Shown here: positions 50,797 to 61,000 of the stretch, piece after piece | How positions within the stretch are numbered: the first letter of the stretch is position 1 | How the letters are laid out: every line of letters starts with the position of its first letter | Assembly (NCBI GenBank): GCA_013398615.1 | Contig: VZSR01003807.1 | Location: 18,180,777-18,244,776, forward strand | Length of the DNA: 64,000 nucleotides | Direction of reading: 5' to 3' | Source: Brachypodius melanocephalos | Taxonomy: Eukaryota; Chordata; Aves; Passeriformes; Pycnonotidae | The notes under the pieces: model-generated | Told to the model about the DNA's origin: nothing | Seen by the model: only the letters and a program-made list of their open reading frames with translations | The model's database searches: none | Translations under genes and position numbers: made by a program

Positions 50797-51288
50797 GTGT
50801 CCAGTTCTGGCAAGAGCAACGTGGAGCTCCTGGAGTGGGTCCAGTGGAGACCTAAGAGGATGCCTGGGGGACCGGAGCACCTTACGAGGAAAGGCTGAGG
50901 AAGCCTTTTCAGCTTCAAGAGGAGACGACTGAGAAGGGACCTCATCAATGTCTGTCAGTATCTGAAGGGAGGGTGCCAAGAAGATGGAGTTAGGCTCTTC
51001 TTGGTGATGCCCAGCAATAGCACAAGAGGCAATGGGCAGAAACTGATGCAAAGGAAGTTCCAGCTGAAGATGAGGAAGAACTTCTTTACTGTGCAGGTGA
51101 CCAAGCACCAGAATAGATTGTCCAGAGAGGTTGTGGAGTTTCCCTCACGGGTGGTACTCGAGAACCACTTGGACACAATCCTGTGCCATGTGCTCTGGGA
51201 TGACCCTGCTTGAGCAGGAAGGCTGGAGCAGATGATCCACTGTGGCCCCTTCCAACCCGACCCATTCTGCAATTCTGTGATTCTGTTT
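50797..51288 (+). mobile_element. CR1 LINE fragment, plus orientation
   Basis: It runs from gtgtccagttctggcaagag through acaagaggcaatgggcagaa to the end gcaattctgtgattctg. It lies only about 300 bases upstream of the MED23 CpG island. Confidence 0.9.
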
Positions 51289-51599
51289 TCCTGGATGCCT
51301 TTAGATAAACATATTTTCAGACTGTTCTATGACTTACTAACAATGAACAGCTCCACAGTAATTACACCAAACTGGGTGCAAGCAGAAATTGGGAGAATAG
51401 TGGCTGGAGATCAGCGCTGCAGGCAGGGATCTCACAATAACCTAAGGGCTCCTTCCCGTAGAACCAGAACCAGCATTTCGCCAAAATATGCTAAGAAAAG
51501 ATCATTCAAAGAAAAGATTTTTCAAAAACGAAAGAAGCCTAAGCGAATATTTTCGTGAAAAGAAAAACGAAACCAAGTCACTCCCAAGCTTTAAGGCGC

Positions 51600-52085
51600 T
51601 GTTGCTTCTCTCGCGTTGCGGGCAGGCGGGGGCGGGCGGCGCTGCCCGGAACGGCCGAGCCGAGCAGGCGCTTCCCGGGGAGCGACATCCGGGACGGAGC
51701 TTCCGGCGCGGCGGGGAAGGAGGGGTGGGCGCCGCCGCCTGCGCTTGACAAAGGGCCCGGCGGGGCCCGGGCCGGCCCCATGGCGATCCCCATGGTGCCC
51801 ATGGAGACGCAGCTGCAGAGCATCTTCGAGGAGGTGGTGGTGAGTCCGTGCCCGGAGCGCCGTCGCTGCCGGGGCAGCGCTGTGGGCAGGCCCGCCGCAC
51901 GTCCTGGTCCCTGCGGCCCGCCGTGCTCCCTCTGCGGGGGTAGTGGGGAGGGTGGGGCCATCCTAAAGGAGATGGAAAGCAGGTGGGAGAGGTGCTTTTG
52001 GTTTTCAGGACGCAGTCGGTGCGGTGCAGCCCCGCCCCCGTCCCCGGTGTGTTTGGCGCTGTTCCCGGCGGCGGGGGGAAGGTGA
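51600..52085 (+). promoter_or_regulatory. MED23: CpG island spanning the MED23 promoter and exon 1
   Basis: GC- and CpG-dense DNA stands out sharply from the AT-rich surroundings. No TATA box precedes the ATG. An ETS-like core CTTCCGG sits at 51,700-51,706, about 75 bases before the first ATG. This looks like a TATA-less housekeeping promoter. The start of transcription is not determined; it could lie within about 51,600-51,770. Confidence 0.8.
51780..51839 (+). CDS. MED23: MED23 coding exon 1
   Basis: This exon encodes MAIPMVPMETQLQSIFEEVV and ends with donor GTGAGT. It lies inside the CpG island. Three in-frame ATGs have similar context (C at -3, G at +4), so the exact start is uncertain by up to seven residues. 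Confidence 0.93.
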
Positions 52086-55000
52086 TTCTTCAGGGCTGCC
52101 ATCTGCCCCCGCTGGGCTTCATAGGAAAGCTGGGACAGAGTAGCACTGGGGGTAAATCAGCTTGCTTAGCCAATAGCGAATGAGAGAGCGCTGAGTTTGC
52201 TGTAAAATAAGCATTTTAAGGAGTTTGGAAGGAGACTAGGAGAAAATGGATGTCCCGAGTAGGCGAGCCAGCATAGTGGCATGATCAGATTGTGGAAATA
52301 CACACGCATAATGCTGCCTGCAAAACGAAGCACAGCTAGCCCAAAGGCCTCCTCACTTTATCATAGGGCATTCCTTCCAACACTTTACCCAGCTTTGCTG
52401 CCTATCCATGGATGCATTCAAGGTCCCAGAACTGCTCACAGTACTCGAGGTGTGTCCGTACCAACGCTGAGTGCAGCAGGATAGTCACTTCTTTGGATGG
52501 TTGAACACAGGGTTTGATGCATCCCAGAATGGGGTTTTGCCCTCCTGGCTGCCCGAGCTCTCCCTGCTGGCTCTCACTGAGCTGCTGCTGACCAGCACTC
52601 CCAGATCCATTTCTGCAGGGCTGGTCTCCAGCCGCTCCTCTCCCAGTTTATACTTGTGCCCAGCATTCCTCTGTCCCAGGTACAGAATCTGGCATTTGCT
52701 AAATTTCATGTCACTGGTTGCTCAGTGCTCCAGTCTATCCACATACTTTTGTAAGACCTCTCATCTCTCAAGAGAGTCAACATTACCTGTCAGTTTAGTA
52801 TCATCAGCAGATTTGCTAATGGTGCATTCAATTCCTGCATCATAATGTAAATATAAATATAAATGTAAATGTATTGAGCTCTACAACTGAGCCCAAAGGA
52901 ACACTGCTGGTGACCCATCACCACCCAGATGCAGCCTCACTGACTGCACCCCTTTGAGCTGTGCTCCCCAGCCAGTTCTTCACCCAGCACACTGTGAACC
53001 TGCTTATCCCACAGTTCAACAACTTGTCCAGAAGGATGCTGTGAGGGGTAGTATTAAAAGCATTATCCAGAAAAAGTACTTCCAGTGCCCTCTTTTTGTC
53101 CTTTCTAGGTGGGTGACCTTATGATAGAAATATGTTAAATTAGTTAAACAGGACTTTCCTTTTGTGAAGCCAAGTTAGTGGGTCATTAATCACACTTGTG
53201 TGGAGCACAAATGAATGAGCTTCTTGGTAGATATGAGATATTCACAGCTGGAAACACTGGAGTGACAGGATTTGATCCTGAATAGGAGCCTGACTGACAT
53301 TTCAGACAAAAAGCAGCAGATTGAAATGTCTGAAGTGGAAAGAATATGTAGGTCTCAGAACAACTGAAAATTATTTCATATGATGAATTTCAGTAGAGGA
53401 AAAAAAAGCCCAACCTTTCTGTTTAAAATTGGCATTATAAAATGCACGATGTACTTTTCTTTGTGTGGTGTTAATTTGCTTGTAGCATATTAGTTGCACA
53501 CACGACTGATTGCTCGTTTTGGCACTGCCATTCAGATTGGTTTTGCATTTTTAACATTATAATTTGCTTGTGTTGTCACACTGCCTGTTTTTGTGTGCAG
53601 TTACTTGCCTAAGATTGATAAGGAACAACAACAAAATTGTTCCTGAGAAAAATTCTCTGTGTTTTTGGAGCCATAATTGATACAACAGTGACTTACTGCT
53701 TTCCCTGCTGCTGGTACCAACTTAGTGAACAGCAGCAAACCTTACCTTGCTTTCTGTGCAGAGCAGATGGGTGTCAGCTTCTCCTTTGCTTCTTGAATAG
53801 TAGTGACCGGCAATTCTGGGCCAAACGATGGAAAAGGAGCACCAGAAAGTTGATTTTGTTACATGCTCTTATGTCTGTAATATAAAAATGGAAACACGTA
53901 ATGGTCAATGATAGATCACACCTGAGTATAATATGAAATTCTTACAAAAGGTAGGAAAAGCTTTAGGACAATATTTTTCAGAACCTATTTGCTGAAGTTT
54001 TAGAATGATGTAGAAGCTTTTGAGCAAAATGCAGTTGAAAAAGAAAAGGGGAGTGGGGGGTGGGTAAAGGAAAGTCTTAGAGGAGATAAATTGGATATGA
54101 ATATTTAGTTTTTTACCCAGTACAAGACCATTACATCATTCAATCAAATTTAAAAAGGAATGGAGCTAAATTTGGATGAGAAAGTAATTGTATTTAATTT
54201 ATTTGTGTAACTGAATGTCATGGAACATAAGAGGGGCAAAAACATAATGGATTCAAAAATACTAGTTTTTCAAATTATGAGAAGAGAGCTGTGATAATAC
54301 AATCAAACAATTTCTCCAGCTTTTGGAACTGAATTAATCTCTGTGTGTTTAGAAGACAAAAAAAACAAAAAAAAAAAAAAAAAAAAAACCAAAAAAAAAC
54401 ACAAACCAACCCAAAACAAAGAAACAAAGCCTTAATCTGGATCTGCAATATTCCTATGTCTACATGAAAACAAAGAAATCTCATCTTTGGAATAATGTGG
54501 TTTAGCAGAAGACACCTACTGTGCTCTGCTACAGTCCCATAGCAATGTGACTTTGTCTTTTGTGCTTCATCCTGGGGCCATGGTATTCATGGAAAACCTT
54601 CTAGCAGTAGCTCACTTGGGGCTTTTTCTCTTACAGAAAACAGAAGTAATTGAAGAAGCTTTTCCTGGGTAAGTGTGATACTGCTTTATTTGTGCAAGCA
54701 TTTATGTATAAATGTATTTTTCTGTTTGTTTCATTGGGTACTGCTAGTAACTAATGTTCTTATTTGCACTAGGATGTTTATGGACACTCCTGATGATGAG
54801 AGAACCAAACTGATCAGCTGCCTGGGAGCTTTTAGGCAGTTCTGGAGCAGTCTTTCCCAGGTTAACATTTGATTTGTTGCTTACGTCTTTGTATTTTATA
54901 TACTTTTTAAATATGAAAATACCTTTTCTAGTAGACAAACACTTAAGCTTAAGGTCTGTGTCTAGTCATTCAGAATCTGGTTTCAGACATGGCATAGTAA

Positions 55001-58000
55001 AGAATATAAGAAGACTTTGCAAGAAAAAAAAAGGTAATTTTGAGATTTGTAAGATTGTATAGTTGTTCAGCAAAGATTGGTGTGCAGTGCAAATAAAGAT
55101 AAACAAGTAGAAGTGTAACAGTAAAGAAATAAACACTAAAAGGTAGTTTGTTACAGAATTTTTGGTAGAAGTGAATAAATAGGTAAAAGAGAAAAAATAA
55201 GCTAAGACGGTTAAGTTAAAAAATCACCTTTCAAAAGCTAGATAACTCCAGACACTGCTCCATAATTGGAGGCCTATTCATCTTTGTTTTCACTGAATTT
55301 GATTGTAATTATGAAAGGGAAAAAATAATGTAGAACAGTTCTGTTTTACTTTAGTCTGTGCTAACTTACTTGTGAAAACCAAAGTTGACTATAGAAATCA
55401 GTGGTTAAGCTAGGAAGTGTTTCCTGTACTGGGCAACTGACCAACTTCTGCTGGACAAGTGACCTTCAAAATAAGATCAAAAGACTTGTAGGAAAAACTA
55501 TAGGTTTTTCCTATCTTGATCATTTCTGTTGATTTATAATCCTGGCCTTGTGTTAGTTTTGTTTTTTTCATAGTAGGACACTATATGAACTTCATAGTTT
55601 GTTTCACTACCTATAAATACCTTCTTTCTCCTCTCTTGTTTTTTTAGGAGTCCCACGAACAGTGTGTCCAGTGGATTGTAAGATTCATTCATAGCCAGCA
55701 TAGTCCTAAAAGAATTTCTTTTCTTTATGACTGCCTAGCAATGGCGGTAGAAACTGGACTTTTGCCACCCAGGTAAGTCATGTTGGAATAATTGATTAGA
55801 TACATGGAAGATGTTATATTGGAGGTATTTTTGCCATGACATTGTACAGTTACTGCTGGAAAACATGCGCTTATTATCTGCCATTCATTCCTGCATTGTC
55901 TTTTTCTGCTAGGTTGGTTTGTGAATCTCTGATAAACTCTGATACACTTGAGTGGGAAAGGACTCAGCTGTGGGCATTAACATTTAAATTGGTTCGGAAG
56001 ATTATTGGAGGTGTAGACTACAAGGTATCTTCCACTCATTCCTTTCTCTTTGCAAAGACATGTTGTTTGTTACCTTTGTTTTTATGATTTTATCTCACAG
56101 ACATCCAATTTTTCAAAATCTGCTTTTCTTAGAAAATAAAATTCAGTGATCACTTCTAATGCTTTTTGAACTTTACCTTAAGAGATAATTTAGTATTTAC
56201 AGTGTAACCCTTCATAGTCTTTTCTCTGTTACATTCCTTTCCTCTGTTTTCAGTTACAAGCTAAATAACCCTAATGCAGTTGCAGAAGTGGTAAACGGTG
56301 GGAAATAAAAACTACCAGGCATTAAGGCTGGAATTCTGTCATCTGCTTTAACCTCTATTACTATGTAGCCAAAAAGCTCCTGAAAGCGGAGTCCTTGGCA
56401 TGGTACAGCTCCAACAGAAGGAGTAGGAAACCAAGTGTGGACATGATTTCCTAAGAGACTTTTGCCTGCTAAGCAGTTGCTGATTTTTCCCAAGGGAAAA
56501 GCTGTCAACAACTGACCTCTCTCAAAACAAATTTCAGCAAACAACCAGCAGTTTCTCAGAACAACCTTCTGCAGGTGGTGTTTTGCCATTTCTTTAGTTT
56601 AACCAATGGGATCGGGGAGGTGTCATTCCTATTCTCCAATCTCGTTAGTCTGTATTGGAACACCTTATAAAAGGTGTCAGGAATTAGATAATAAAGCCTT
56701 CTGATTCTCTTTTGCCTGCTGACTGGAGTCAAGCATCTTTATTTCGTGTCCTATTGCGACAACCGTGCATGTCTTGCAGAGAGTCACTTTGCTGCATTGT
56801 TGATCATGTTAGAGCAGAAAACATAAAATACAGCATTGTGCTCTTGTCAGGCTGCAAAAGGCTTTGTAGGTTGGATGTCTCTGGATGCACATCAGAATAC
56901 CAGCAGTTACTTTCTGTTCTGGAGTGTCCTAAGACTGAGAAGTTCCATAAGGAATTTATTGTAATTACTGTTAAAATTTAATGGAATCAGTATTAGTATT
57001 CTCAGGAGCAATTTGTCTTCTGACACTTAGTAGCAAGAACTAATTTTTCTGTCAAAATATTGTCTGACCATATTGATTGCATAATCTTTCTGCCAGAAGT
57101 AAAGAATATCTGGGAATGTTAATTTCATGTGGTTTCTTTCAGGGTGTGCGTGATCTGCTGAAAGTGATCCTAGAGAAAATCGTAACAATTCCAAACACTG
57201 TGAGCTCAGCTGTTGTACAGCAGCTTTTAGCAGCAAGAGAGGTAACTATATGGATTTTATACCACTGTAGAGGAAGACAGGCCTCATTCTCTTGTTATTA
57301 GATGTTGGGATAGCTCTGATTGTTGGTATAGTTCAACAGGAAAGTCTTAGTCTTTGTCTTCTAATTCTTTACTGCAATTGCAGTTTATGAGTAAACAAAG
57401 TGCTTTTGTGAGATATTGTAAGTGTTAAAATCCCTAATAAGAGAGTCAGGCCCAATGCTTGACATGCCTAAGGTAAGATGTATAGGATATAATATCTATT
57501 AATAGTTTTTTCTTAGTGAATAAAAATAGTAATTGTTTTCAGTACTTTGTGGGCAGACATGGAGGAGTGGTCTTAATGAGGCTCAAACAGTCTAACTTAT
57601 GCTTGTACAATTAAAAACAGGTTCGAGAATGAAGTATTACTATCAGAATACAACTTAAGAAGGAGTATTGTAATTCTTGTACCTGTTTTAGTGGGCTGTC
57701 TCAGACTAGTAGACAGATTACACATTCATTTACTATATGCAGGGTCTTTTACACTGATTGTATTTTTTATTTACAGGTGGTAGCATACATCTTGGAAAGA
57801 AATGCTTGTTTGCTGCCTGCCTACTTTGCAGTTACAGAAATCAGAAAACTATATCCTGAAGGAAAACTTCCCCACTGGGTAATGATATGATATAAAATAA
57901 TGCACCCTGGAATTTTGTTGCACACATCTATATTTTAAAACACAGTGTATGTGAAAATTTAAAATCAACAGTAAGCTCTGTTTAGTCACATAAATGAAGA

Positions 58001-61000
58001 TAGAGGCTTGATGTGATTGCAGCAGCAGCTCCATGTGTTCTTGCATGAAACTGATGTCATAATTTTGACCTATGATCTGATGGTCAAAGCTCTTGAAGCC
58101 CTGAGCTGGTTTTGCTGGATATGTTTGGAAATGCAGGTCATGCATACCTACCACTTTGTGCTTTTTCTATGGCTTCATGATAAGAAAAATTACTTTAAAT
58201 AGCTGAGCAGTGTTTTCTATGTTCAAACTCTGTTATGCAGAGGTATTTGGGGCTCTGGTGGGATGAAAATTGTCCTTGTTTCCAAAAAATAACATAATAT
58301 CGATCCAGTTTTTAATTTTTGCATTCTGTTAAAGTAACTAGATGTTTCTAAAAGGGTAAAATCCCAACTCCCTTGTATTAATGGGGAAACTGTTACTGTC
58401 TTTTGAGAGAAGATTTAAAATAGATTGTACTAATTTGGGTCATTTTTCTGTGTGGAATTGTTTTTCAGCAGCAGAGATTTGTTACAAACAGAAATTACAG
58501 CTTATTTTAAATAATCTGTTTCTAAGTGTTGTGCATTCAAATAAGACAGTTTGCATAGGAGACATTTCTTACATAAACTCTTAATTGAGTGCAAAGGGGG
58601 AAGAGTGCTTCCTGTGCCTCCTTTCTAATGCAACATTTTTCATTTTGTGGTTTTCTGTTCCAGATGATTTTTCCAACTTTTTGAAATAGGAAGCTAGTTA
58701 TTTAAGTAGATTTCTGCATATTTTATTAAAATGCATACATGTATATATTTTTAAGTCTTAAATATTCCTTATCAATGTCTGGAACTTAAACCCTAATTTT
58801 TCTCTTCTCTTCTCACCCAGTTACTAGGTAATTTAGTATCAGATTTTGTGGATACCTTCAGACCTACAGCAAGAATAAATTCTATTTGTGGTAAGAGAAT
58901 GACTTAATGAATGACTTTAAAATAAATTCATTTATTTTGAACTATTTTTTTCTTAAAACTTTTTGGGACCTATATCGTCTAAGCAAAATAATTCAGATCT
59001 AATACCTAATGGTTCATCTAAAACATCTGCCCTTGTCAGTTTGTCCTCAGACTTGGTTGCCTTCAGGTTTTGTTTTGAGGAGGAAAATTCATTGCTGAGG
59101 TCAAAATAATTTTTGCTACCTGCTGGTAGTGGAAGTTGTGCTAGTTGTTACATGGTCGTATGGTTTGTAACTACAGGTCACTAGTAGAGTAGGAAAATTG
59201 TAGGTTTTCTGTGCCCAAGGATTTTGAGTTAATGAATATACGCTGTGATGTTAGTGTTGGAGTGTTTCAGCTTCAGTTTCCATTGGTGCTTTTGTAGCTG
59301 CTCAGCCTCCTCTCTGTTGTTGCAGGCTTCTGAGTGGATGTTTCCTAGCTCAGATGGGTACTCGTTCTACTTTTCCATGAAAGCAATGCTGTTCTTCATT
59401 TATTGCCAGAAATATGATGTTCAAAATTTGGCTCCTATAATGTGATGCCTGCTGCGTTTTTCTTTAAAAGATAAAAATGTCTTCTGTTTGCTTTGAGTAG
59501 TTTAGTAAGAGCTGCATTTGTTCTGAGCAAGATTTATTGTGATGGAGCTTCTTTAGTGCAGAGATTAAAAATGTAAATTCATCTGTAATGCTCCCAAATC
59601 ATTTTGTTTCAGAAGCATCTAGTTATTCTTGTATTGAAAGTGTGGCATAGCTTTTATTTATATGACTGAAAAGGATCCATTTTATTTTTTCCAAGTGTTG
59701 TATAAGTGACCTGTACAGATATGATTGAAGGGAAGAAATAAATATTTATTTACTTCTTGTTTTATCTGATAATGAGATGGCTAGTTTGGATAATAGAAGT
59801 CATGGAATTTGAACTGAGAGAGGTCAAAATTGAGGCACCTAAATTTACATGCTGATATACAGGTTTGCCTGGGGCTCAGTTTGGATTTAGTTTAAGCAAC
59901 TAAAATAAAGGCTAGTTGTCTAATCTACACTGACTAGCAAGTGTAAATTTAGCCTACCAAACACACTTTCATGTGTTTTGGTCTCACTGGGCTATGCTGA
60001 CTGAATTGACTGGATCTTCATTGACTTTAATTGGAATACATTTGCTTGCATTTGACTGCTTTACTGAACGCAATCTTGCCCACAGGGTCAATGAAGGGAA
60101 ATTGAAAGACTAGATTTATAAAGTTTATTACAAACTTACTAAATTTTACAAGGCTGCTTTCTTTGTAGAAGGGGTCAGTCTGCCAAAATCAAATCCCTAG
60201 GTCAAGCAATGGCGGGGGAACAGTATTGTGGTAATCTATAAGGGTACTTCTAGATTGATATTTGCAAAATACTTTTATTTCTAGGGTACCCAATGTGAAT
60301 AAATGGAGATTTTACTGCTTAGCTATTTTATTAGGTGAAAATTGATTAGAGAAATAAAATCAATTTGAAGCAATCCTGTGTTAAAAAACCTTTAAACAGT
60401 GGAAATTTAAGGAGAGTATAAAGGCAGCCGAGGCCAGTTTTTGCATCAGAATAATTGGGCAATGGGCCAGTTTCACTGTTTGAGAATTTACGTTTCGTTG
60501 CGTGTAGGTCGCTGTAGTCTCCTTCCTGTGGTAAATAACTCAGGTGCCATGTGTAACTCATGGAAGCTGGATCCTACAACCCTTCGTTTTCCTTTGAAAG
60601 GTCTCTTACCATATGATAAGGTACGCCTTATTAAACTTCTTAAACCTGTTATATCCAGTAAAACAAAACTTTTATGTCATTAAAGCAGGGAAAAATTTCA
60701 ATCATGAATATCCATCTGATCCAGTTAGGATAACTTCGAAGGTGTAGAGGTTTTATATTGCAGTGATTTCAAGCTATATACAGAGGACCTGGAAAGTAGT
60801 GTTTGGTATAACTGCTGTCCAGGATGCTGAAGAACATGAGACGTAATTTAATGTGCTTTGTGGTTGTGTGCATGTTAGAGAGCAAGTGAGAGCAGAGAAT
60901 TGAAAGGAAAATTGGCCAGATGGAAGAGAATGGAAAAGTAATTTCTGCTTTTCTGTGCTCTTCCTGATTCCACAGGAAAGATAACTTGCAATTTGAACTT

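Larger units (their letters stand above)
43895..51599. other. Intergenic space between the divergent ENPP3 and MED23 starts
   Basis: About 7.7 kb of mostly repeats: a CR1, an ERVL LTR with primer-binding site, a TA tract and two CR1 pieces. The stretches 44,040-45,290 and 46,800-48,050 show nothing recognisable. The part from 48,080 to 49,040 is unusual and is discussed in the findings. No exon is supported, although untranslated leader exons of ENPP3 could hide here. Confidence 0.6.

Noticed and set aside
51502..52102. Long minus-strand frames across the MED23 CpG island
   Set aside because: These are shadows of GC-rich DNA. The plus strand carries the recognised MED23 exon 1.
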